In this document: positions 1 through 7,173 of the stretch, piece by piece
Layout: each line of letters begins with the position of its first letter
Position numbering within the stretch: position 1 is the stretch's first letter
Source of the DNA: Ulvibacterium sp965228935
Lineage (GTDB): Bacteria; Bacteroidota; Bacteroidia; Flavobacteriales; Flavobacteriaceae
Direction of reading: 5' to 3'
DNA: 64,000 nucleotides
Assembly: GCF_965228935.1 (NCBI RefSeq)
Contig: NZ_OZ245846.1
Coordinates: 682,001-746,000, forward strand
Made by a program: the position numbers and the translations under genes
The notes under the pieces: model-generated
The model's input: only the letters and a program-made list of their open reading frames with translations
The model's database searches: none
What the model was told of the DNA's origin: nothing

Positions 1-2
1 GA

Positions 3-287
3 TTTGAACGAAAGGGCAAGACCATGCCCTATACCTCCGCCAACGGCCATATGTTTTCGCTCTTAAATAAGGCCGGGGAAATCGGTATCCGCTTTTCAAA
101 GGACGTCCAGGAAAAGTATATGAGCGAATTGAGCACCACGATCTACAAGTCCTATGGTGCCGTAATGCGGGGCTATATCCTCATTCCGGAAGCGGTCCTC
201 AAAGACCCGGACCAAGTGGCCGCCTATCTTAACGAAAGCTATGATTATGTAATGTCCCTGGAACCCAATACTTCCAAGAAAAAATAA
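3..287 (+). CDS. TfoX/Sxy N-terminal-domain-like protein, 3' part only
   Basis: The frame is already open at the left edge of the window, so the true start lies outside. The visible part is about 94 residues. It contains the segment KGKTMPYTSANGHMF followed by a compact alpha/beta domain and a lysine-rich tail (TSKKK). This pattern of a 'conserved glycine-histidine-methionine, then a small domain, then a basic tail' resembles small stand-alone TfoX N-terminal-domain proteins of Bacteroidota, whose role is not established. The family name comes from competence regulators, but nothing here shows a competence function. It is followed 19 bases later by the serine hydrolase gene on the same strand. 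The assignment rests on sequence impression only. Confidence 0.5.
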   Translation, partial: FERKGKTMPYTSANGHMFSLLNKAGEIGIRFSKDVQEKYMSELSTTIYKSYGAVMRGYILIPEAVLKDPDQVAAYLNESYDYVMSLEPNTSKKK

Positions 288-306
288 ATCCACCAAAACC
301 ATCCCA

Positions 307-1851
307 ATGAAAAGAATCGTCCTGTGGATTCCCATCCTGTTCTGTACCCTATTACAGACCTTGGGCCAGACGCCCCAAATAGATTTTAAGGCCCTGGATG
401 CCTATTACCAAAAAATGGTACGCGATTGGGATGTCCCCAGTGCGGCCATCGGTATCGTTAAGGACGGGAAACTGGTCTTTACGGGAAGCTACGGTGTTCT
501 TGAAGTGGGCAAAACCCAAAAACCGGATGAGAATACCCTTTACGCCATCGCCTCCAATTCCAAGGCATTTACCTCGGCTATTTTGGGGATGTTGGTCCAG
601 GAAGGAAAATTAGGTTGGAACGACAAAGTGAAAAAGTACCTTCCCTATTTTGAGGTATACGATCCCTGGGTAAGCAACGAGGTCACGGTACGGGATCTAT
701 TATGCCACCGGGTCGGATTCGGCACCTTTAGCGGGGATGTCATTTGGTATAAATCCACCCTCACTTCCGAGGAAATTATCAGAAGGTTCAAACATCTGCC
801 CAAGGCCTTTGATTTTAGGGCCGGCTTTGGCTATTCCAACCTTATGTACATCGCCGCCGGGGAGCTTATCAAAAAAATAACCGGGAAAAGTTGGAGCCAA
901 AATGTAAAGGAACGGATTTTCCGGCCCTTGGGAATGGATAGGACCATTACCTCGCCCAAGGAATTAAAGGGAAAAGGCAATTATGTTACCCCACATGGCC
1001 GTGAAAATGATATCAATATTCCCATTGCCTGGGAGGATTGGGAGGAGATCGGGGCTACCGGAGGTATAATCTCCAGCGTAAAGGATGTCTCTAAATGGAT
1101 GATTTTTAATCTAAATCACGGCATTCTTGGTAACGACACCTTACTTACCCGCCAAACCCGGAATATGGTCTGGACGCCCCATAACAACTTTATCGTAGAC
1201 CATACCAAAAAAAATAACATGGACCGGCATTTTAACGCCTATGGACTGGGATGGGGATTGAGCGATTATCATGGCCGATTGCGTGTGGCACATACCGGTG
1301 GTTATGATGGTATGATTACCGCCGTAACCTTGATCCCGGACGAAAACTTGGGTATCGTGGTGCTGACCAACGGGATGAAAAGTCCCATCCATGCCGCTAC
1401 TTACCATGCCCTGGATTTATTTTTAGGGATTGACAGCAAGGATTGGTCCGCCGAATATCTGGAAAGGGCCAACAAAAACCAAAAGGAGGATTCGCGTGTA
1501 GCCGACATCAAAGCGAAACGAATTTTGAATACCGAGCCCTCGATACCTATAAAGGATTGCGAAGGGATTTATAAATCCGATATTTATGGGGAGATCAAAA
1601 TCGATCAGGTAAACGGAAAACTACGGATGTTATTTGAACACACCCCAGAACTGTCCGCTACTCTGGAACATTGGCATTATGACGTTTGGGAGATCAAGTG
1701 GGACAAGAAACATGCCTGGTTCAATTTCGGCACCGTACGGTTCACGACCGATAATAATCTGAGCGTAAAAGGACTGGACTTTGAGGTGCCTAACGATGAT
1801 ATTTTCTTTGAGGAATTGAAACCTTATAAGATTAAGGGCCTTTCCGAATAG
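307..1851 (+). CDS. Secreted serine hydrolase (class C beta-lactamase/S12 fold) with DUF3471-like tail
   Basis: A 514-residue protein with an N-terminal signal peptide (about residues 1-21, ending near TLGQ). The beta-lactamase/transpeptidase fold is shown by SNSK at residues 83-86 (nucleophile Ser and Lys of the SxxK motif), YSN at 176-178 (YxN motif) and HTGG at 329-332 (in place of KTG, usual for S12 esterases and peptidases). The last 110 or so residues match the beta-barrel DUF3471 tail often fused to this family. Such proteins act in the periplasm or outside the cell as esterases or D-amino peptidases; the substrate cannot be read from sequence. All three catalytic motifs are intact. 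The BNR propeller gene follows 35 bases downstream, with a hairpin spanning the stop codon. Confidence 0.85.
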   Translation: MKRIVLWIPILFCTLLQTLGQTPQIDFKALDAYYQKMVRDWDVPSAAIGIVKDGKLVFTGSYGVLEVGKTQKPDENTLYAIASNSKAFTSAILGMLVQEGKLGWNDKVKKYLPYFEVYDPWVSNEVTVRDLLCHRVGFGTFSGDVIWYKSTLTSEEIIRRFKHLPKAFDFRAGFGYSNLMYIAAGELIKKITGKSWSQNVKERIFRPLGMDRTITSPKELKGKGNYVTPHGRENDINIPIAWEDWEEIGATGGIISSVKDVSKWMIFNLNHGILGNDTLLTRQTRNMVWTPHNNFIVDHTKKNNMDRHFNAYGLGWGLSDYHGRLRVAHTGGYDGMITAVTLIPDENLGIVVLTNGMKSPIHAATYHALDLFLGIDSKDWSAEYLERANKNQKEDSRVADIKAKRILNTEPSIPIKDCEGIYKSDIYGEIKIDQVNGKLRMLFEHTPELSATLEHWHYDVWEIKWDKKHAWFNFGTVRFTTDNNLSVKGLDFEVPNDDIFFEELKPYKIKGLSE

Positions 1852-1868
1852 CAGGCCTTTTCATTTTC
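1834..1868 (+). terminator. Weak intrinsic terminator over the hydrolase stop codon
   Basis: AAGGGCC (1834-1840) can pair with GGCCTTT (1854-1860), with one G-U pair, and the second arm runs into TTCATTTTC. The left arm and loop include the end of the reading frame and its stop codon. The U-tract is interrupted, so termination may be only partial and read-through into the next gene is likely. Confidence 0.4.
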
Positions 1869-1886
1869 AACATATTAGAAGACACT

Positions 1887-4800
1887 ATGAAGATTATTCC
1901 ATTTTTTTTAATTGCCCTATTCATATTTCCATCAGCCGTTGAAGCACAAAGACGGGGCAAAAAAACCGTACCTCCCAAAATTGTTGTACAGGATTCCCTT
2001 TTCCATGGACTTAAATGGCGTAATATAGGCCCTTTTCGAGGCGGTCGCAGTGTCGCCTGCTCCGGGGTGGTCGGCCAACCCATGACCTATTATATGGGTG
2101 GTACCGGGGGCGGTATATGGAAAACCGTGGATGATGGCATTACTTGGAAAAATATTTCCGACGGTTTTCTTAAAACGGGAACGGTCGGTGCCATAGCCGT
2201 TTCCGAAAGCAATCCCAATATTGTCGTTGCCGGAATGGGTGAACATGCGGCCCGTGGTGTTATGACCTCTATGGGCGATGGGGTCTACAAATCCACCGAC
2301 GCAGGCAAAACCTGGAAGCATATCGGTTTGGAGAGAACACGGCATATTTCCGACGTTATCATCCACCCTTCCAATCCCGATATTATTTTTGTGGCGGCCC
2401 AAGGTGCCCAATACGGTGAAACCCCAGAGCGTGGCATTTATCGTACTACGGATGGAGGGCTATCTTGGGAGAAAGTGCTCTTCATAAATACCAAAACCGG
2501 GGCTTCTTCCCTATCCATGGATATGACCAACCCTTTGATTCTTTATGCGGCCCTTTGGGAACACAGGAGATATCCGTGGACCATGGAATCCGGTGGAGCA
2601 AGTTCCGGACTCTATAAATCTATGGATGGGGGCAGTACTTGGGAACGGCTAAGTGAAGGGCTCCCGGAAGTATTTGGAAAAGCGGGCGTCTCGGTCTCAC
2701 GGGCCAATAACGAGCTCGTTTTTGCGGTCATAGAAGCCGAAGGGGAAGAAGGTGGCGTTTATCGCTCCGACGATGCCGGGGAAAAATGGAAGCAGGTCAA
2801 TAAGGATCGGATCAACATTGCCCGATCCTGGTACTACATGGAAATCCTGGCCGATCCACAAAATGAAAATGTGCTATATGTGCTCAATGCTCCTGTGACC
2901 AAATCCATTGATGGCGGAAAGACCTTTACCTCCCTCCCGACCCCACATGGCGACAACCACCATCTATGGATAGATCCGCATAACAATCAACGTATGATCA
3001 ATTCCAATGACGGGGGAGCCAATGTCTCCAATAACGGGGGCAAAAGCTGGAGTACGCAACAAAACCAACCTACGGCACAGTTTTATCGTGTGATTACGGA
3101 CAATCTCGTTCCCTACAATGTGTATGGGGGCCAGCAGGACAACTCGGCCATTGCCATTGCCAGCCGTACCAATGACGAAGGAATCGATTGGAAGGATTGG
3201 TATTCCGTAGCCGGATGTGAAAGTGCCTTCCTAGCCTTTGACCCCAACAATCCAGAACACGTTTTTGGAGGGTGTTATCAAGGTATTATCGAGAAATGGG
3301 TACGTGCATCGCGCGAAGGAAAATCGATTAAGGAATATCCCGAGCTTGGGCTAAGCATTGCGCCACGGGACTTTAAGTATCGCTACAATTGGAACGCGCC
3401 CATTATTAGTTCGCCGCATAACAGAAATACCATTTATCATGCCGGAAATGTCGTTTTTAAAACTATGGATCAGGGCAATAGCTGGGAAGTGGTAAGTCCG
3501 GATCTTACCCGGAACGATAAAAGCAGGCAAGGCCCTGGGGGCGGCCCCTACACCAATGAGGCAGCGGGCGGTGAGAACTACAATACCCTGTCCTATTTGG
3601 TCGAGTCGCCCCACGAGAAGGGCGTACTTTGGGCCGGAAGCGATGACGGGCTGGTACACTTGACCAAGGATGACGGTCAAAACTGGGAAAATGTAACACC
3701 TCCTGGTCTCGGAGAGGGGATCATTAACAGTATTGAGGTTTCTCCGCATAATCCGGCTAAGGCCTACATCACTGTAATGCGTTACAAGTGGATGGATTTG
3801 ACCCCCTATGCTTTTAAGACTACGGACTACGGAAAAACCTGGATCAAAATCGTCAATGGAATTGTTGGCGAGCATACCTTTGTACGGGTGTTACGCGAAG
3901 ACCCCAAACAAAAGGGACTCCTGTATGCCGGTACCGAAACCGGACTCTTTATTTCCTGGGACGATGGTAAAAATTGGCAACCCTTTCAACTGAACCTTCC
4001 CGTAGTTCCCATCAATGACCTCATTATTCAAAGCAACGATCTCGTGGTCGCCACAGCGGGGCGTTCCTTCTGGATATTGGATGACCTGACCGCCATCCAG
4101 AATGCCACTGGACCAAAACAACCCATCGAAATTTTTCCGCCCAAGGACACCTATTTACTGTTCGGCGAAAGCAGTGAAAAACCGGTTCCGGGTCTAGGGG
4201 ACAATCCAAAGAGTGGGGTGACCTTTGACTATTACCTGGACAGGGAGGCGGATAGCCTGGATCTAAGGCTGGAAGTAGTATACAATGGAAAAACAATACG
4301 GACCATAACCAACAAAAAACCAAAGGATTTTAAATCCTGGCCCGGAGGCCCATCGAAACCCGAGGTACTTCCCTCAAAAAAAGGATATAATCGGTTTACG
4401 TGGGATTTTAGAAAAGATGGTCTTCCTTCCATAGACAAGGTTTTTGTCTATGGAAATTATAGGGGATCCAGAGTAGGTCCGGGAAAATATACCTTAAAAT
4501 TGACCTTGGACGCACTAACTTCCGAGACCGAGGCTACCATCCTTGCCAATCCAAAAGTAGAAGCTACCTTGGCGGATTTTACGGAGCAGCAAAGCGTCTT
4601 GGATCAAATTGAAAGCGCCATAAAAAACATCCACGAATCTGTTAACCAAATGCGATCGGCAAGATCACAGTTAAAGGGCTATGCCGAATTACTGAAAGAC
4701 CGGGAAGAGGCCAATGTATTGATAACAAAAGGGGATTCCCTCATTAAACGTATCGATACCTGGGAAGAGAATCTCATCCAGCCTAAACAGAAAACCTTCC

Positions 4801-5036
4801 AGGATGTCATCAACTTTAACAACAAACTCAGTGCCCAATTAATGCATTTAAAGGGTTATGTAGACACAGCGGAACCTCGGGTTACCCAAGGTGCCCAAGA
4901 GCGTTTACGAGATTTGATGAAGGAGTGGGGCATTTTCGAAAAGGAACGGGATGCCATAGTAAAGGACGAGATGGAGGATTACAATAAAACTTATACGGAG
5001 TTGGGATTACCCGCCCTTATATTGCCCGAACAATGA
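1887..5036 (+). CDS. Giant secreted BNR/sortilin-type beta-propeller protein (copy 1)
   Basis: A 1049-residue protein with a signal peptide (residues 1-20, PSAVEA end). From about residue 40 to 740 it carries repeated BNR/Asp-box motifs of the form S/T-x-D-x-G-x-T/S-W, for example TVDDGITW near residue 80, STDAGKTW near 136, TTDGGLSW, SMDGGSTW, SIDGGKTF, TTDYGKTW and SWDDGKNW. This is the VPS10/sortilin or sialidase-type propeller. The last 170 residues are helical and rich in charged heptad-like segments. Family members are annotated only as 'glycosyl hydrolase' or 'VPS10 domain' proteins; I see no proven catalytic signature and would not call it an enzyme. A paralogue of the same architecture lies at 11655-14888. 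Confidence 0.8.
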   Translation: MKIIPFFLIALFIFPSAVEAQRRGKKTVPPKIVVQDSLFHGLKWRNIGPFRGGRSVACSGVVGQPMTYYMGGTGGGIWKTVDDGITWKNISDGFLKTGTVGAIAVSESNPNIVVAGMGEHAARGVMTSMGDGVYKSTDAGKTWKHIGLERTRHISDVIIHPSNPDIIFVAAQGAQYGETPERGIYRTTDGGLSWEKVLFINTKTGASSLSMDMTNPLILYAALWEHRRYPWTMESGGASSGLYKSMDGGSTWERLSEGLPEVFGKAGVSVSRANNELVFAVIEAEGEEGGVYRSDDAGEKWKQVNKDRINIARSWYYMEILADPQNENVLYVLNAPVTKSIDGGKTFTSLPTPHGDNHHLWIDPHNNQRMINSNDGGANVSNNGGKSWSTQQNQPTAQFYRVITDNLVPYNVYGGQQDNSAIAIASRTNDEGIDWKDWYSVAGCESAFLAFDPNNPEHVFGGCYQGIIEKWVRASREGKSIKEYPELGLSIAPRDFKYRYNWNAPIISSPHNRNTIYHAGNVVFKTMDQGNSWEVVSPDLTRNDKSRQGPGGGPYTNEAAGGENYNTLSYLVESPHEKGVLWAGSDDGLVHLTKDDGQNWENVTPPGLGEGIINSIEVSPHNPAKAYITVMRYKWMDLTPYAFKTTDYGKTWIKIVNGIVGEHTFVRVLREDPKQKGLLYAGTETGLFISWDDGKNWQPFQLNLPVVPINDLIIQSNDLVVATAGRSFWILDDLTAIQNATGPKQPIEIFPPKDTYLLFGESSEKPVPGLGDNPKSGVTFDYYLDREADSLDLRLEVVYNGKTIRTITNKKPKDFKSWPGGPSKPEVLPSKKGYNRFTWDFRKDGLPSIDKVFVYGNYRGSRVGPGKYTLKLTLDALTSETEATILANPKVEATLADFTEQQSVLDQIESAIKNIHESVNQMRSARSQLKGYAELLKDREEANVLITKGDSLIKRIDTWEENLIQPKQKTFQDVINFNNKLSAQLMHLKGYVDTAEPRVTQGAQERLRDLMKEWGIFEKERDAIVKDEMEDYNKTYTELGLPALILPEQ

Positions 5037-5094
5037 CGATCCCAATGAAGCGCATTATTAAAAAAAGAAATATTCAAACCCTGCAAAGCTCACG

Positions 5095-5664
5095 ATGAAT
5101 GATTTTATAGCCGACCAAACCTTTAAGGGAATAGATTATACCAAAAATCCCTTACCCAAGGGCGATTATGAAAACTGTGTTTTTGAAGGCTGCGATTTTT
5201 CCAAAGGCTATTTGGATAACCAAAATTTCATGGAGTGCGAATTCCTGGATTGTAACCTAAGCAATGCCAATATAGCCCATACTACTTTTAAGGAGGTGGT
5301 CTTTTCCCATTGCAAAATGATGGGACTTGAATTTGAGAACTGTAATGATTTTTTGATGGACTTTAGCTTTCAGGATTGCATTTTGAATTTCAGTTCATTT
5401 TATGGGTTGAAACTTAAAAATCAAAAGTTTGCAGATTGTAAGTTAGAGGAAGTTGATTTTACCAAAGCGAATCTTTCCCATGCCCGATTTACTGAATGCG
5501 ACCTACAAGGTGCTATTTTCAGTGCAACCGTTTTGGAAAATGCCGATTTTAGAACGGCCCGTAATATTAACATCGATCCCGAAAGAAATCGCTTGAGGAA
5601 AGCCCAATTCTCCAAAGAAGGGGCCATAGGATTGCTTAAAAAATATGATATCGTTGTGGAATAG
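5095..5664 (+). CDS. Pentapeptide-repeat protein, Qnr/MfpA-like
   Basis: A 189-residue protein with no signal peptide, built of tandem A(D/N)LxX-type pentapeptides from about residue 25 to 160 (for example CDFSK, CNLSN, ANIAH, ANLSH, CDLQG, ADFRT). It should form a right-handed quadrilateral beta-helix. The C-terminal stretch (DPERNRLRKAQFS then a short helix ending LLKKYDIVVE) resembles the dimerisation tail of Qnr-type proteins, which mimic DNA and protect gyrase. That comparison is from memory of the family; the central GG/loop features that define functional Qnr proteins are not verified here. It could equally be a housekeeping pentapeptide protein of Flavobacteriia without a resistance role. 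Confidence 0.8.
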   Translation: MNDFIADQTFKGIDYTKNPLPKGDYENCVFEGCDFSKGYLDNQNFMECEFLDCNLSNANIAHTTFKEVVFSHCKMMGLEFENCNDFLMDFSFQDCILNFSSFYGLKLKNQKFADCKLEEVDFTKANLSHARFTECDLQGAIFSATVLENADFRTARNINIDPERNRLRKAQFSKEGAIGLLKKYDIVVE

Positions 5665-5672
5665 AATACAAT

Positions 5673-5690
5673 ATCCGTTTGTAAACGGAT
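5673..5690. promoter_or_regulatory. 18-bp palindrome between pentapeptide gene and DUF6265 gene
   Basis: ATCCGTTTGTAAACGGAT has perfect 8-base arms around GT. The centre is too tight for a good RNA hairpin and no U-run follows, so an operator fits better than a terminator. It lies about 30 bases before the ATG at 5721. No regulator gene adjoins it. Confidence 0.35.
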
Positions 5691-5720
5691 AATTTGTACC
5701 TTAATCCTAAATCTATCCCA

Positions 5721-6212
5721 ATGAAAGTATGTATCGTAATCCTCATTTTTTCTACGCTGCTCTGCAATGGACAAAACACTTTGCCGTTTCCGGAAAATGG
5801 CACTTCGCCCAGGGCCAGCTTGCAAGATGTTTCTTGGATGGAAGGCCATTGGAAGGGAGAGGCCTTTGGGGGCATAACGGAGGAAGTTTGGAGCCCTCCC
5901 TTGGGTGGTTCCATGATGTTCGTCTTTAAACTGGTATCGGATGGAAAGGTGAATTTTTATGAGGTTGGCCATATACAACAGATCGGGGAAACCCTACTTC
6001 TTCAACTAAAGCATTTTCATGGTAACCTAAAAGGATGGGAGGAAAAGGACGAGACCGTGGATTTTAGATTGGTGAAGGTGGAAGAGAACCGCGTATTTTT
6101 TGACGGTTTTACCTTTGAGAAAATCAACGCTGATGAAGTAAACCTCTATGTGGTCATTTCCGAAGATGGCAAAAATGAAAAAGAGGTAAAATTCAATTAC
6201 AAAAGAATGTAG
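5721..6212 (+). CDS. Secreted DUF6265-type protein
   Basis: A 163-residue protein. I take ATG 5721 because it begins a normal signal peptide (KVCIVILIFSTLLCNG), whereas an in-frame TTG at 5694 would put nine unlikely residues before it. The mature part starts with the family's characteristic SWMEGHWKGE segment, then alternating strands that fit a small beta-barrel. DUF6265 proteins are common in secreted proteomes of Bacteroidota and Proteobacteria and have no known function. The zinc-ribbon gene begins two bases after its stop, so the two are probably co-transcribed. Confidence 0.75.
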   Translation: MKVCIVILIFSTLLCNGQNTLPFPENGTSPRASLQDVSWMEGHWKGEAFGGITEEVWSPPLGGSMMFVFKLVSDGKVNFYEVGHIQQIGETLLLQLKHFHGNLKGWEEKDETVDFRLVKVEENRVFFDGFTFEKINADEVNLYVVISEDGKNEKEVKFNYKRM

Positions 6213-6213
6213 T

Positions 6214-6564
6214 TTGAAAAAGAAGTGTTTGGAGTGCGGGACGGAAATCATGGGAAGGGTAGATAAAAAATACTGCTCGGACTACTGCCGTAACGCCTAT
6301 AATAACAAAGTCAATAAGGATAGTAAAAACCTTGTTCGAAACATCAACAATCGTTTGCGAAAGAATTATAGGATTTTGGACAGCTTTCCGTTAAGGGAAG
6401 GGAAAACAAGGACCACAAGAACGCGGCTTTTGGACAAAGGTTTTGATTTTGACTTTATCACCAATCTATACACCACCAAGAAAGGAACTACCTATTACTT
6501 TGTCTATGATCTGGGCTATTTGCCCTTGGACAATGACCAATACATGATTGTAAAAAGGGAATAA
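6214..6564 (+). CDS. Small zinc-ribbon protein
   Basis: A 116-residue cytoplasmic protein. The N-terminus has CLEC (residues 5-8) and CSDYC (about 21-25), i.e. CxxC...CxxxC, a four-cysteine zinc ribbon, followed by a basic helix and a globular C-terminal half. The start is TTG directly after the upstream stop: no ATG gives the family's usual beginning (MKKKCLxCG), and the first internal ATG would remove the CxxC half of the zinc site. The function is unknown; nucleic-acid binding is a guess from the basic region after the ribbon. It is convergent with the CBS gene, seven bases away. Confidence 0.6.
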   Translation: MKKKCLECGTEIMGRVDKKYCSDYCRNAYNNKVNKDSKNLVRNINNRLRKNYRILDSFPLREGKTRTTRTRLLDKGFDFDFITNLYTTKKGTTYYFVYDLGYLPLDNDQYMIVKRE

Positions 6565-6570
6565 GGTTTC

Positions 6571-7035
6571 CTATTTCCAATTTTGCCCGCTAAGCTTCAA
6601 TGCGGCGATAACAATATCCTTTCTACTAATTTGACCGACTAGGATCCCATCTTTCATTACCGGCAATCTTCGGCGGTTATGCTTGTCGAATACGCCAGCG
6701 GCATCAAAGATGCTCATATCATGGGGAATGGTCTCTACTTCTCTGGTCATATATTTTTCGACACTTTTATCCAATATGGGTTGGTTAAAGTAACGGCTTT
6801 CGGAAATCTGTTTCATACAATCGGCCTCGGATATGATTCCAACCAAAAATCCATTATCGTCCAATACCGGTCCCCCAGAGATTTTGTGTTTGGCAAACGC
6901 CTCCATCACCTCTAATATAGACTGGTCAGGGGAGAAGTTTACCAATTTCTTGGACATATAATCGGTCACCAGGATGGGGGCATCAAACTCCTTTTTAGAG
7001 GATCGGCGTATCCCCTGAAAACTCTTTATTCCCAT
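6571..7035 (-). CDS. CBS-pair domain protein
   Basis: A 154-residue soluble protein made almost entirely of two CBS motifs (about residues 25-80 and 90-148), each with the usual G-hydrophobic-I-S/T-x-x-D segments (VGIISEADC and VGQISRKDI). Such Bateman modules bind adenine nucleotides and sense energy state. As a stand-alone module its partner is unknown. It is divergent from the M28 peptidase; the 138-base gap contains the palindrome GAATCGATTC flanked by ACCTGA and TCAGGT arms close to the start, a possible operator or leader hairpin. Confidence 0.85.
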   Translation of the reverse strand: MGIKSFQGIRRSSKKEFDAPILVTDYMSKKLVNFSPDQSILEVMEAFAKHKISGGPVLDDNGFLVGIISEADCMKQISESRYFNQPILDKSVEKYMTREVETIPHDMSIFDAAGVFDKHNRRRLPVMKDGILVGQISRKDIVIAALKLSGQNWK

Positions 7036-7173
7036 AATTGTTTGGTTTTTTACCTGAATCGATTCAAGTCAGGTTAATCTTAAATATAGTTAAATTTTGC
7101 GAATTACCTAAATATATCCAGCAAAATACGGCAACCCCTCAAAAATTTATACTTTTAAGGTACGGTTTTTAGA

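Noticed and set aside
5673..5690. Palindrome considered as a transcription terminator
   Set aside because: The two-base centre and the lack of a T-run make termination unlikely; kept as an operator candidate.
5421..5978. 185-codon minus-strand frame spanning the pentapeptide and DUF6265 genes
   Set aside because: It overlaps two supported genes and an intergenic palindrome and has no coding features of its own.
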